From: Linum tenue
Taxonomy: Eukaryota > Streptophyta > Magnoliopsida > Malpighiales > Linaceae
Assembly: GCA_946122785.1 (NCBI GenBank)
Contig: CAMGYJ010000002.1
Span: 37,908,495 to 37,972,494 of the forward strand
Reading direction: 5' to 3'
DNA: 64,000 nt
Below are positions 1 to 11,520 of this stretch, in pieces (the stretch's first letter is position 1; the number at the start of each line of letters is the position of its first letter). Under the pieces are notes generated by a model. The model worked only from the letters and a program-made list of their open reading frames with translations, was not told the origin of the DNA and searched no databases. The position numbers were made by a program, and so were the translations under genes.

Positions 1-712
1 CCAGTTAGGTGCTCGTGGCTTCGCCTTCGAGCGCCTGACTGACCCTCTAGTTGTAATCCGGCCTTCTCTTAGCCACAGGGCGCTTGTCACTAGGCGCATG
101 CATTGTGTTCTCACTTCTTTCTTGGTCCTACGGGGTGCGTTTGCCTCTCCTCTTCTGCGGGCAGGCGTCCCACCTTTGGTTGTGCCCCTTGTCGAATGCT
201 CTTCCATGTGCTTCTGTGCCTCTTGCCTGCTGAGACGCCTCTTTCCAAATGGGGCGCCTTTTCTAACTAGCCCTCCCTTTCGGGCGCTTCATGGTGTCGT
301 TCTTGACGTGTGTCCTTATCCCTTATGCCCCCCTCACCCACGCTTTGCTTGTCGGGGAAATTTGGAGAAAAGAAAATTCGAGAATTCGAAATTCAGAAAT
401 TTGGGAGTTGAGAAATTTCCCCGAAAAGGAAAGTGTGGGGGAAGCTCAAAGGTCCGCCTGGTGTTTTTGTGGCTCGCAGAAAAGACCAAAAGGTGGGGGA
501 GCGGAAGGGTTCCTTCGGCATGACTGACACGTGTCAGATGGCGGGTGGGTCTTCGTTTTTCTTTAAATACTCCTCCTCCCTTGTGATGCTGTCACTTTCT
601 TCCATTTGACCTCTCTCTAGACTTTTGCTCTGACTTCTCTCTAGCTTCCGCTCTGACCTCTGTCCTCTTTTCTTGTTTGTTCTTCGCTTCCAACACATCA
701 CTTTCGTCCAAG
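1..712. other. Leader and promoter region of the antisense gene in the Tat element
   Basis: There is no convincing coding sequence here. The stretch is rich in GGCGC/GCGCC words like the rest of the element. It lies upstream of the plus-strand antisense gene and should hold its promoter. A TATA-like CTTTAAATAC is at 561-570, about 145 bases before the first ATG (713), and is followed by a pyrimidine-rich CT tract that would suit a 5' untranslated leader. Confidence 0.4.
561..570 (+). promoter_or_regulatory. TATA-like box of the antisense gene
   Basis: CTTTAAATAC sits about 145 bases upstream of the ATG at 713 and just before a CT-rich leader. Position and composition fit a plant core promoter. 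No transcript evidence is available. Confidence 0.35.
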
Positions 713-3322
713 ATGTCTTCTCCACAACAAGACAAGACCTCCTGCCCCCGGCGCCTCGGGCGCGGGCGCCTCTGGCGATGGTGGTGAGACAAGGCGCCCA
801 GTTCAACGTGGTAAGTTGTCCTTTTCCCTTCGTCGATTTCGTTGAGTTTATTCTAGTCACCTAGGGTAGGGGCGTCACTTACCCCTTGTCCGCGTTGCGT
901 CTGGGTCGTTTGTTGGTTTAGAGCGGGCGTCTGCTTCCTCATCAGCTGGGCCGTCAAGTTCTTCGGCGCCTGGCTTCTTGCCCGCCGATGGGTCCTACAA
1001 GATCACATCGTGGGAGAAGTGTTTCCCACCCGATCACCTGCCCACCGAGACGTCTCACTTATCGTTCGCGGTGGCTGGGCCAAAGCGCACGTCAACAGTC
1101 ACCTTGGACCGGGTTCATGAATTGGTGACCAGTCTCCAGCTTCCCAGAGACTGGTGGTATGCGCCTCCATCGCCTCAGTCCCGGGTAGGCGTCTGTGGCC
1201 CGAAGTGGATCGGGATTTATCAGGAATACTTTCGCTTCGGACTACAGTTTCCCCTAGACTCGATTATGGAGGGCATCCTGACTACGTGCGCCTGTCCCCT
1301 CGGGCGCCTGTCCCCCTCAGTCATCACGGTTGTCATCCTGTTCAAGTTGAGGTGCCGAGAGCACAACGTGGAGCCCACCTTCAACTTGTTCAGATATTTC
1401 TTCAAGATGGTGCCTCTCGACAACTGCTTATCCCTCCAGAAACGCAAAAAGAAAAGCTGCCCCTATCACTTTGTGAAGAAATGTCCTAAGTTGAACCGAA
1501 GCTGGTTCAACGGGTTTTTCTTCGTGAAGGCCTATCGAGACTCCTTCTTTGCGAGTGGAGGCGCCTTTGTGAGGAAGTGGGAGTTGGGTCAAGTCGATGA
1601 CTTCAACAAGCCGGTGGTTTTGACGGCGTCCGAGAAGGCTGGCGCCCCTTTGATTTGCGAGGGGGAGCCTGTTGACTTACGCCCCGCAGATAACCGTCCG
1701 CCTATTATTGAAGCTTACTATAACGATGGTGTGTAGGCGTCTAGGTGTTCTATTTCTTTGCTCCTTTGTTTGTGTGATGAACTAACTTATTTTCGTCATA
1801 TGCAGGGGCGGACTACTCAAGCATTGCCAAGCTAATGAAGAGTAGGCTGGCGAGTATGGCGGCGGAGGCGGCCGCGGCGGCGGCTTCGTCGCAAGAGGTG
1901 CCTGCTCATCAAGAGGCGCCCACCCGACAAGAGGCGCCTGCCACCCAATCAAAGGCGCCAACGGCTGGCCCCAAGAAAAGGAAGAAGAGAGCAGTGAAGG
2001 GTGGCACTGCTCGGGCGCATACAGCGAGCGTGGCGTCGTCCGCGCCGGAGGAAGGCGAGGGGGCGCCTAATTTCGACCCTGCGGAGAAGGAGGTCAACTC
2101 CGCCGAAGAGGAGGAAGAAGAGGAGCCTTTGCTCCGCAAGGGGAAGAGGGCGGGTTCCCCCTTAGCCTCGGCCAGCAAGAGGGCCGACAGGGGGAAGAAG
2201 AAGGTGGGGGAAGAGGACGCCTTCGATGAGGTGGAAGTGGAGGAGGAGGCGGTGGAGGGCGCCCGTCTTCACCTGGATGAAGAGGGGCGCTATGTTGGCC
2301 CCGATGGGCGTCCGCCCATCTTCCGGCCACGACGTGCTGAGGTGGGACGGGTCAACATGAACTGCTCCCCCTTGGTCGCCGTTGACCGAGGGTGCGCCAT
2401 GGGCTTAGCGATCGCGGCCGCCAAGTCATGGCAGGTGCCGTCTGAGGTGAACGGGGATCACCTCTTTGCTGAGTTGGCCCAAGTGGGCGCCAAGGTATGC
2501 ATTTTCTTACTTGCGTTCTTTAGAAGTTAGGGGAATGGTTTGGTATTTTGCACAACTTGCTGAACTTTTGCTAATGGTTGCAGATCCTTCTTTTTGCTGA
2601 AAAGGGCGCCCGACGCCTCAACGAGACTAAGCGTGAGGCGAAGGCTTCTTCTTCAGCTGCACAGCTGAAGTTGGACTTGGATAACGCAACTGCGCGCCGT
2701 GAGCAGTTTGCGAAGGAGTTGGAGGACGCCCAGATGACGGCGACCATGGAGTTGTCGCGTCTGCAGGGCGCCTGGACGAGGAGCGCAGGAAGGTCGCCGA
2801 CCTCCAAGCTGAGAAGGAGGCGTTGGCGCAGGAAGCCGGTGCCCAGGCCAGTGAGATTGACATCCTCAAGGAGGAGAAGGAGAGGCTGCACGACGCCCAC
2901 AAGGAGAGCGAGAGATCCTTGAAGAGGGCCCGGAAAGAAATTTCCGGATTGCGGCAATCTTGGACAACTTGATGGAGTCAGAGACTGGGAAGTCCATGTG
3001 CGCCAATGCCATTCTGACCGGCATTGAAATCCTGCGAGTGAAGTTGCAGAAGGACCACCCCGACCTTACTTGGGATCTCTCGGAGATGGCCGAGTATGTG
3101 ATTGGCGGGATGGAGACGCCCCGCGGGACAAGTGGGGCGCCCGAGACATCTGCTCCTACCTCTCCTCCTCCGAAGGCGCCTAGTGCCGGGGACGAACTTC
3201 GGGCGCTGACTAGATTAGTGTTCCGGGTTTTAACTTCACTTTTTGTAGTGACTTTCCGCCTTTTGTGCTTTTATAATATAAGAATCTATGTTTCCTTGCC
3301 AATTGCCTTTACTTCCATTTAA
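713..3322 (+). pseudogene. Antisense extra gene (aORF) with putative gypsy-type transposase domain
   Basis: Four exons with good splice sites can be read: 713-810 (donor GTAAGT), 923-1728, 1806-2494 (donor GTATGC) and 2584 to about 3220. Joining them keeps the reading frame at every junction. Exon 2 encodes a compact domain (residues LFRYFFKM near 1390) like the plant 'putative gypsy type transposon' domain (Transposase_28 in Pfam). Exon 3 is Lys/Glu/Ala-rich and low in complexity. Exon 4 is a long charged coiled coil. I see three single-base frameshifts, near 740, 2766 and 2950, so this copy is broken. The gene lies antisense to gag-pol between pol and the expected 3' LTR. In that orientation its introns are not removed from the element's genomic RNA and so survive transposition. 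Its function is unknown. Confidence 0.7.
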
Positions 3323-3349
3323 CTTTCCTTTTATTGCCAACTGGTGTGT

Positions 3350-3612
3350 TTGGGCGCGAAATGGGGCGCGTTTCTTGTTGGGGCGCAATATTAGGGCGCT
3401 TTTGCATAAGGTGGGCGCGGAACATGGCGCTTTACTATACGTAGTTGCGGGCGCTATTTTGGGGCGCTTTGTTATGTTTCTTAACGGCCAACTTTGTAGA
3501 TAGCAATTAATCCGCTTCTGAAAAATGATGGCGCAAAATTTGGGCGCTTTACATGGACCGGGCGCTAATGGGGCGCTTTACAAAATTACGGGCGCGTATA
3601 GGGCGCTTTTGG
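3350..3612. repeat. Cluster of GGCGC words between the antisense gene and pol
   Basis: Fourteen GGCGC pentamers occur in about 260 bases, mostly as GGGCGC followed by T-rich sequence and all on the plus strand. The spacing is irregular, so this is not a tandem repeat. The same word is common through the whole Tat element on both strands. No gene is visible between 3323 and 3759. Confidence 0.7.
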
Positions 3613-3759
3613 ATACTCTACTATAATTGCCTAACCAAAACCAGTCCTCCCCAAGAAACCCTGCCTGTTGCCTCTACTCGCGCGAAGGCGCCTGCATTTG
3701 GGCGCCTGTATCCATGGTTGCCTCATACCTTCGTAGGTTTTGAGCATTCCAAGTTCTCT

Positions 3760-6160
3760 TCACTCCCTTGCCTGACATGTGCTCCAGCTTGAAAGTACCC
3801 GGGCCAACGACTTCCCGAATACGTATGGCCCTTTCCATTTGGGTGCCAATTTTCCCTCCACAGCACTGGGGCGAAAGTCTCTTTTTAGTACCAAGGTACC
3901 TTCCGAAATGTTGTGCGCCCGCATTTTTTTGTTGTAGTACCTCGCAACCTGACCTTTCATTGCCTCCAATCGTAAAGCCGCCACTTCTCGACGCTCGTCC
4001 AATACATCCAATTCATCGACACGCGCTTGGGCGCCCATGACTCATCCGGTGGGTCAACCTGAAGGTTGGGACTCGCATCTCCACAGGCAAAACCGCTTCG
4101 CTTCCGTACGTCAGAGCAAAGGGTGTCTCGCCCGTAGCCACCTTGAATGTAGTCCTATGCGCCCACAACACACTTGGCAATTCCTCAACCCATTTGCCTT
4201 TGGCCTCCGTTAACCTGGTGTGCAACCCATGTAGAATACTTTTGTTGGCTGCCTCCGCCTGTCCATTGGCTTGTGGGTAAGCTACGGAAGAGAACCTCAA
4301 GACCACTCCATTCTCATCACAAAACTCGATGAACTTTTTGCAATCAAATTGCTTCCCATGGTCAGTGATGATGGACTCCGGGAGTCCGAACCTCGTGAAA
4401 ATGTTCTTCCTTGTGAACTTCCGTACCTGTGACTCGGTGATCGATGCTAGGGGCTCAGCTTCGATCCATTTGGTGAAGTAATCAACCGCCACAATCAAAT
4501 ACTTGAACTGCCCGGGAGCTTTGGGGAAGGGGCCCAAAAGGTCCATGCCCCATTGTGCAAAGGGCCATGCGCCCACGTTCCCTTGCATAGGCGCCGCTGG
4601 AATGTGCACATCATTGGCGTGAATTTGCATTGGTGCAGGCTGCTACGTGCTTTTTTGCGTCTGCCCGTATCGTTGGCCAATAATATCCCTGTCGGAGAAT
4701 GACCTTCTCGAGACTCCGGGCGCCTGCGTGCATGCCGCACGTCCCTTGATGCACCTCTTTGATTGCCTCTAACCCTTCGTTTTCACTAACACCTCAGATA
4801 GGCGCCTGAATGGGACCTCTTGTACAACACTCCCTCTACTATGGCACATCGTGCTGCTTTTCGTCGTAGGCGCCATGCTTCTTTGGGTCATCCGGCACCT
4901 TTCCTTGGGTGAGAAGAGCCATATTGGAGCCATCCATCCTTCCCTTTCTTCTGCCGTGAAAGAAGCCATCATCATTTCCTCGTGTGGCACCTCCTTTGTC
5001 ACAATCACCGTTCGATTCTCTTCAAAATCCAGGGCCGTTGCCAACTTTGACAAGGCATCTGCATGGGCATTCTCCTCTCTAGGAACATGTGTGAAGGTTA
5101 CGCCTCGGAACCAAGCGCACTTTTTGCGGCTGGCTTCCACATAAGCTCCTAATGTTTCCTCCTTGACCTCATACCTCGTTCAATTGATTAACCACCAACG
5201 CCGAATCGGTTTTGATACTCACTTTTTGGGCGCCCAGCTCTCTTGCGATGTGAAGTCCCGCAAGTACAGCCTCATACTCAGCAGCGTTGTTTGTCTTTAG
5301 GGTCGCAAATCGTAATGCCACTTCGTGTAGGGCGCCCAGTGGACTGATGAGTACCACCCCGGCCCCTGGCCTACCCTACTTGCAGCTCCGTCAACATGCA
5401 CTTGCCAACATTCCTCCCTGCTTGCTCCCCATCAACCACCCCTTCAGCCACGAAATCTGCCAACGCCTGCGCCTTGATGGCGGGCCGGGGCGCATAAGTT
5501 ATGTCAAACTCGCTGAGTTGCACAGCCCATTTTACCAGGCGCCCAGACACATCCATTGATCCTAGTACTGTCTTGAGAGGAAGATTTGTGAGTACCACAA
5601 TGCGATGAGCCTGGAAGTAAGGTCGGAGTTTGTTGGCTGCCATTATGACCGCCAAAGCTGCCTTTTCAATAGGCGCATAGCGCGTCTCATGACCCACCAT
5701 GGTCCGGCTCACATAATACACGGCTTCTCCTCGTTCGTCAGGGGGTCCTTGGATATGAGGACTGCACTCACGGCAATTACGGACACGGCTATGTACAGGT
5801 ACAATACTTCCTTGGCCTTGGGCGCCGTCATCACCGTGGGCGCCGTGAGCAATCTCTTCAACTCTTCAAAAGCTTCGTCACATTCGTTGGTCCATTGAAT
5901 TTGGAGGCTTTTTTCAATGTCTTGAAGAAAGGGGCGCCTCGGTCAGAGGCTCTTGGGATGAAGCGCCCAAGCGCCGCCAATCTCCCTGTCAGGACTTGCA
6001 CCTCCTTAGGCGTTCGGGGGTGGCCTAGACTCATGATCGCCTCAACTTGATTAGGATTAGCTTCGATTCCCCGTCTTGTTATCATGAAGCCCAAGAATTT
6101 TCCTGCTTCAGCCAAGAACACACACTTCTTGGGATTAAGTCGCAACCGGAAGTGCCGCAT
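3760..6160 (-). pseudogene. Ty3/gypsy pol, RNase H and integrase part
   Basis: Successive open segments in different frames rebuild the second half of pol. 6160-5858 is the region after reverse transcriptase (NPKKCVF, LGFMI, GRLAALGRFI). 5721-5371 and 5357-5169 cover RNase H, with NNAAEYEA and a DSALVV acidic site. 5140-4769 is the RNase H-integrase linker. 4740-4495 is a weak zinc-binding part. 4630-4013 is the integrase core (DLLGPFP, VAVDYFTKW, IITDHGKQF, the residues around the DDE triad). 4038-3760 is the C-terminal domain (VLKRDF, PKWKGPY). At least six frame changes separate the parts, so no active polyprotein is made. The integrase core is the best preserved piece. Confidence 0.85.
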
Positions 6161-7574
6161 GTTTCGAAGGTTTCTCGTAGTCCATGATGTGGTCCTGGCG
6201 CCTCTTGCTCTTCACAATCAAATCATCTACATATGCCTCCACGTTCCTTCCTATTTGCTTACGGAAAATCTGATTCACCATACGTTGATATGTTGCCCCG
6301 GCATTCTTCAAGCCAAACGCCATCACTCTGTAGCAGAAGTTCCCAAAGGGTGTCATGAACGCCGTCTTGGCCACATCCTCTTTGGCCATAGGGATTTGGT
6401 GGTAGCCCGAGAACATGTCAAGGAAACTAAGTGCTTCGTGATAGGCGGTGGCATCTACAAGCAGGTCAATGCGTGGCATGGGGTATGCATCTGTGGGGCA
6501 CGCTCGGTTAAGGTTGGTGAAGTCCACGCACATCCTCCAATCGCCAGACGGTTTTGGGACAAACACCACGTTAGACAGCCATGTGATGTATCTCGCTTCT
6601 TCCAAAAATCCTGCTTCGAGTAATCTGTCAACCTCTCGGCGGAGCGCCTCCTCCTTTTCTTGAGACAAGTTTCTGCGCTTCTGTTGCACGGGCTTTTTCC
6701 CTAGTTCCACCGCCAGCTTGTGCACTGCCACGTCCGGAGAAACGCCGGGCATATCCTGGGCGTCCCACGCGAATAACTCCCCAAACTCCCTCAGTAGTTC
6801 GATCAGAGGCGCCTTCATTACTTCAGGGGCCTGTGCCGAAATTCGCACTTGTCTCTCCGGGCGTCTTTCGTCCAAGGCTACTACAAGTTCGTCGTCCAAG
6901 GCTTCCGCCCTAGGCGCCTCCTCAGGGCGGATGTCGATAGTGTTGACCCTATGTTTGAGAACGCGGCTCCTTGGATCTTCTTCTCGGGCGTATCGTGGAA
7001 CATTTCTTCCCCTGGAAATGCCTATGCCCTGGGGTGCTACAAACTTCAGCGTCTGGTGACAAGTGGACGCCACGCCATTGAATTGCGCTAATAGCGGACG
7101 ACCAAGTATCACATTGTAGGGCGATGGGCAGTCCACAATCCCAAACTCTACCGCATGCGTCACACAATGTGTTTCATCTCCAAGGGTCACTGGTAGACGT
7201 ACGCGCCCGATGACCTGGGCTGGCGCACCGGAAAACCCAATCAAAACCGAACTAGAAGGGCGTACCAATTCAGGCGCCAGTTGCATGCGCTCAAACGTGC
7301 TCTTGAAAAGGACATCCATAGAGCTGCCAGTGTCAACTAACATCCTCTTCACTTTACATCCTGCTATCACCCCATGTATCTCCAAAGCTTCCTCTGATGG
7401 GATCTGGCACGCCTCGTCCGGCTCTTGGTTGAAGTTGATTTGCACTGCTTCCCTTGCTTCAATTGATGCGGATCTCAGGCGCCTTGACCTTTCCAGCTTC
7501 TCCCTCAAGTCCACAGTGCCGGTTATGGATTCGACCGTGAGCCTGATGCGACTCGGCTTTCCCTCTTGGTCCAC
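6135..7574 (-). pseudogene. Ty3/gypsy pol, protease and reverse transcriptase part
   Basis: A 479-residue open segment contains an aspartic protease site (LVDTGSSMDVLF), a reverse transcriptase start (VVFVPKPSGDWRMCVDF, NRACPTDAYPMPRID), LSFLDMFSGYHQI, the AFGLKNAGATYQR helix and the catalytic YVDD box. Length and order fit the protease-RT part of a Tat-like polyprotein. It ends in a frameshift just after YVDDLIVKSK, and the next pol segment continues in another frame. It has the same frame as the gag segment starting at 9059, which suggests one original gag-pol ORF with two small indels between. Confidence 0.88.
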
Positions 7575-7575
7575 T

Positions 7576-9059
7576 TCAAACGGGGGGGGGGGGCGGCATC
7601 AAGGGCTCCTGTGGGGTTTTCGGCCTTTCGGGCGCCTCATGGGTCCTTGGGGCTTCTTGCATCCTTGAGTTCCTCGGGACTTCCGGCGCCGTCACGTACG
7701 CCCGGTGGGTCCTGTCCTCTGCCCTTCTAACAAAGTCATTGAGCATGCCTTTGTCGGCTAACGACTGTAGTTCGGCTTTAAGCTGGTAGCAGTCGGCCGT
7801 GTAGTGCCCCTTGTCGCGATGAAAGTCACAATACCTATCAAGGTTCTTCTCATTGGTTGGCCGCGCATGGGTCCCGGCCACCGTATGTGGTAGCCCCTAT
7901 CTTTCACATACTGTAGTACATTCTTTAGTGTATCATTGTATTCAGTAAAATTGGCTGAGCTTCTCGGCACAGGGCGAGGTGCCTCAGGCCTTCTTTGCGG
8001 ACCATAATTCCCGGAGGGCACCCGGGGCGCCTGCCTTACCTCCAACTCATCTCCCCTCAGGCGCCTCTTCTCAGCTCTCCGTGCCGCCAACGTCTCCTCC
8101 AACATGATTACCTTCTGCACCCTTCGGTCCAGGTCTTCTGTGGACACCACATCCCGCTTGGAGAGGACTCGACAGAGTTCTTCGCTCGAGGTACAGGCGT
8201 CCAAGCAAACTCCCAGTACCGCCGGTTGGACGTCTTTGACTGCCATGGCTACAGAGATCCATCGGTCGTAAAATTCTCTAAGCGCCTCCCCCTCCCTCTG
8301 CTTCACCTTGAACAGTGCGCCTATGGTTAGTGTCCGGCGCTTCCTACTTGCAAACTTGGACAAGAATAACTCCGCAAACTGCTCAAAGCATTCGATGCGC
8401 CCCTCTTCGATTTGATGGTACCAATCTAACACTACGCCCGCAAACGTGGATGGGAACACCTTGCATAACGTGGCGTCTGAGCTGTTGTACAGTTGCATCT
8501 TCGTGAAGTAGCTGTTCAAATGATCCTCTGGGTCCGCCACCCCGTCGTAACTGGGTAACGGGGGAATTGTGGTTCCCGCCGGTTCCACTAGGATGCTTCG
8601 CGCCAATGGTTGCCTGACCCCGAACCGCTTGGCGATTCTTCTAGGCGCCCACAAGTCTTCTGGCTCCACCTGGGTATGCTCAGTAGGCATTTTCCAGGCG
8701 CGTGAACGCCTTGGTGCGTCATGTCCTTGGTCAGCTTGGTACGGGTGCCCGTGCTGCAAAGACTCCAAATCTTCTCCCATCCTTTCTCGTTTCCTGACGC
8801 CCGGGCTATACATCATTACGTCCTCACTTCGCTCCCCATCCAACTCCCTTCTGAGCGCCGCAATGGCCCGATCCTGGTCGGCTATAATTCGGAATAGCTC
8901 TCTCTTTGTCAAAGACTCCCCTTCCTCCGCCGATAGGCGCCCAGGGCTCGCTTCCTCTTCTGCCTCCATGCTCAACTCCCGGCTCGGTTGCCGCTCGCCT
9001 TCCTCATGGCTCGAATTGTCCAACCTCGAAACATCTTCCCCGTCGTTCAAGTTTTCCAT
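7576..9059 (-). pseudogene. Ty3/gypsy gag with zinc-knuckle tail
   Basis: The segment from 9059 to 7758 encodes a Glu/Arg-rich N-terminus and a retrotransposon gag core (FAGVVLDWYHQIEEG, FEQFAELFLSKFAS, FYDRWISVAMAV). A frameshift near 7870 moves the zinc-knuckle-like motif (CDFHRDKGHYTADC) into another frame (7881-7576). A run of G (C on the coding strand) at about 7580-7592 then restores the original frame, in which protease continues from 7574. Gag forms the virus-like particle around element RNA. The start at 9059 lies just inside the primer-binding site, as expected. Confidence 0.82.
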
Positions 9060-9072
9060 TTTCTTCTTCGCC

Positions 9073-9091
9073 CCCTTCCTGGCGCGCCAAT
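9073..9091 (-). other. Primer-binding site of the Tat element
   Basis: Directly inside the LTR end the minus strand reads ATTGGCGCGCCAGGAAGG, the usual position and style of a plant gypsy tRNA primer-binding site. I cannot name the tRNA with confidence. Confidence 0.6.
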
Positions 9092-9772
9092 TGTTTGTGC
9101 CAAGTTCCTCCGGTCCAACCTTCCTCGATCTCTGCCCCTTCGAACTCAGTATAGGCGCCTGGATCCTGCAAGGACAAGCGCCTAAAGGGCTCGGGAATGC
9201 CCGTTAGCACTCCGACGCCCAAGTCAGAACTAAGTTTGGAGAGAGAAGTGTCAAGTCTGGTTTTAGTGTGAGAGGCCAACCTGCATAAATGCCATCGACT
9301 GCCCCTATTTATACTCACCGAACCCGAGGTTGATCTCCGCCACGTCACCTCCCTCATTTAATGCTCTGCGCCCCCAGACAGCTAACTGCCCTGTCAGACT
9401 CCTGACACCTGACTGGCATTCCACAGCTCTGCCATGCTCCTGACACACGACAGGCGCCCGCAGGCCGTGGTCCACCGGCCAGTTGGCCGCCACCTGGCTT
9501 TTGGTGCTCTGTGAGACAGCTAACCGCCCTGTCAGACTCCTGACACCTGACAGGCGCCCCCAGGCCGTGGTCCACCAGCCGGTTGGCCGCCACCTGGCTC
9601 TTGGTACTTTACTTTTGAGGTCCCTTCTCTTTTCTTGGGCCCGAGGGCCACTAGTGAATATTGGTTCTTACCTTTTGGGCCTTGCCCCCCTAACTCCTTC
9701 TTTGGGGAGCCCAATCTCTAGCTTGCTGGGTAAGGTGGGGGAGATCAAGTTTCTCCAAGGGTGAACCCAACA
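9092..9772 (-). repeat. 5' LTR of the Tat element (681 bp)
   Basis: On the minus strand the LTR starts TGTTGGG at 9772 and ends ACAAACA at 9092, giving the usual TG...CA ends. The inner edge meets the primer-binding site. The right edge meets gag-like sequence of another element. The partner LTR is not in the window, so the boundary rests on end motifs only. The flank right of 9772 begins cccgt, the expected target-site duplication to look for on the far side. Confidence 0.65.
9377..9600. repeat. Imperfect internal duplication in the LTR
   Basis: Two motifs occur twice in order. One is a stretch starting GACAGCTAAC (9377 and 9513), rich in CTGTCAGACTCCTGACACC. The other starts GACAGGCGCCC (9449 and 9550) and continues into CAGGCCGTGGTCCACC. 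Duplicated blocks like this in an LTR U3 often carry promoter or enhancer sites. That role is inference. Confidence 0.6.
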
Positions 9773-11520
9773 CCCGTGCCACCCCATTTCAATGGGCATG
9801 GCATGGACCCTATGGGATTTGTACCCCAAGGGGGGCAACATGGGGGGCATGATCCCAACACTCTAAGAGACCAGGTGGCTCAAATTCTTGCCAAGCAGTT
9901 TGGCATGGAGCACATTTGACGTTTCACTGTCCAGTGTGGGGATGTAGGAGATTTTATTAAGTTAAGAGTATTTGGCAACTCATTGACAGGACCTGCTTTT
10001 GCTTGGTATGTCAACTTGCCATCCAATTTCGTCCACACATGGCAGCAGATGGAGCAAATCTTCCTTCCATGCTCAGTTCTATGGCTCTGAGCGTGAGGTT
10101 TCCATGGCTGACTTGGCACGAATGCGCCAAGAGCCCAGGGAATCGGTGGAGCATTTCTTGACAAACTTCAAGAATGCTCGTAACCATTGCTTTGTCAACT
10201 GGACAGAGAGAGTTTGTCAAGTTAACACAAGGGGGGTTGAGTTTTGATTAAGAAAGAAATTTCAAGATAGGGAATTCTCTGACTTGTTCCAACTCATATC
10301 TTGTGCGGTGAGATATGAATCTCTTCTTCAAGAAGAGGAGAATAGGAGGAGTGCCTCAAGGGGGCAATACTTCTCTAACATCGGATACCCTGTTAACCAT
10401 ATTGGCTAAGAGGCCAATGAGGTGGAGGTAAACCTGGCTGAGCTGACTACAAGGAAGCCATATGTATGTGCTCCTTTGGCTAAGATGGACAATGAACCGC
10501 AAGGGGGTAGACCAAATTGTCCCCCATCTAGCCACGAAAGTATTCCTTCGATACTCCAAACTTGACTTGATTTTTGACCGACTCTATAAAGATGGTCAAA
10601 TCAAGTTGTCAGGGGGGCATAACATCCCACCCCCTGAGAAATTAAAAGGAAATAAATATTGTAAGTAACATAATAGCATGTCACACTCCACTGATTCACG
10701 TGTCATTTTTTTGCAATGTAGTGCAGGATGCCATTGAGAAGGATCGTATCATACTCTCAGAGCCAAAGAAAGATGCATGTTGGTGGATACCAACCCATTC
10801 CCCAACGTTCTTGGTGTCAACATGGTTAACCCAGACTTCTCCAGGATTGAGTTTCCTCGTTTCAAACTGTGTTGGATACAACACCGCAACAAAGGACTCT
10901 CAATGTGGTGTTCGAGCAAGGGGAGTCATCAGGGGGTATGCAAGCCAACCCTGCCGCTTCAAAGGTGTCAAGTGGGGTAGAGAAGCTATGCGCCCAATGT
11001 CAAAGGAGTCTTAGACTTGATGAAGTGAGACCAAATCGACCAGTTCAACAAGGACTTGGTCCACCCATAGACTGAGCTACCCATCTTATCAAAGACAAGT
11101 AGAGGGGGTCATTCAACCAGCTTGCGTACAAAGAAGGCAACGAGTAGAACATGATCATCCTCCAATGAGAAAGACTTTCAAGTCACCCAATGTGCCACAA
11201 AGTGGGTGGCATACATATGACATGCATCATCAACAACCAGTAGCTATTGAGAGGATGACAAGGACTCAAAGGAGGAGATTCCTATGTAAGAGTGCCAAAG
11301 CACAAAAGGGGCAATGCCCAGTAGTGCGTGGTGAGATGATGGGACCAACACAGCAAAATGAGGATGTTCAAGCTAGTATCGAGGTGGACAACTCCATGGT
11401 CACTGGTCCCAAAGTAATAGTGACTGACGAGGGCAAGCATGATAAAGTCCAAAGTGATGGTAAGGGTCAGAAGGGTAAAAATAGTGAAGTGAATGATGTA
11501 AAGTCAAATTGTGAAGAATA
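9773..11520 (+). pseudogene. Degenerate Ty3/gypsy gag relic
   Basis: Fragments in several frames read as gag. Examples are GPAFAWYVNLP near 9990, SMADLARMRQEPRESVEHFL at 10109-10168 and the EEENRR-type segment near 10340. A C-terminal part contains DLIFDRLYKDGQI near 10567, VDTNPFPNVLGV near 10780 and NPDFSRIEF near 10825. A basic C-terminal stretch (MTRTQRRRFL) is at 11253-11282, and an open tail ends at 11521. Numerous stops and frameshifts make it non-functional. No pol is found beyond it. It is probably the older element into which the Tat element inserted. Confidence 0.65.

Larger units (their letters stand above)
1..9772 (-). mobile_element. Tat-lineage Ty3/gypsy LTR retrotransposon, 3' LTR outside window
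   Basis: Read on the minus strand, the order is 5' LTR (9772-9092), primer-binding site, gag, protease, reverse transcriptase, RNase H and integrase (to about 3760). An extra gene then runs in the opposite direction (713-3322). The gag-pol order with RNase H before integrase is Ty3/gypsy. An antisense extra ORF between pol and the 3' LTR is a known trait of the plant Tat lineage. The 3' LTR is not seen, so the element continues to the left of the window. Pol carries several frameshifts, so this copy cannot make its own proteins. The bases right of the LTR (from 9773) read as an unrelated gypsy gag, which suggests insertion into an older element. The second target-site duplication is out of view. 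Confidence 0.85.

Noticed and set aside
1835..2330. CRISPR-like or other prokaryotic array in repetitive regions
   Set aside because: This is a spliced eukaryotic setting. The repeats lack the regular repeat-spacer layout, and prokaryotic features are not expected.
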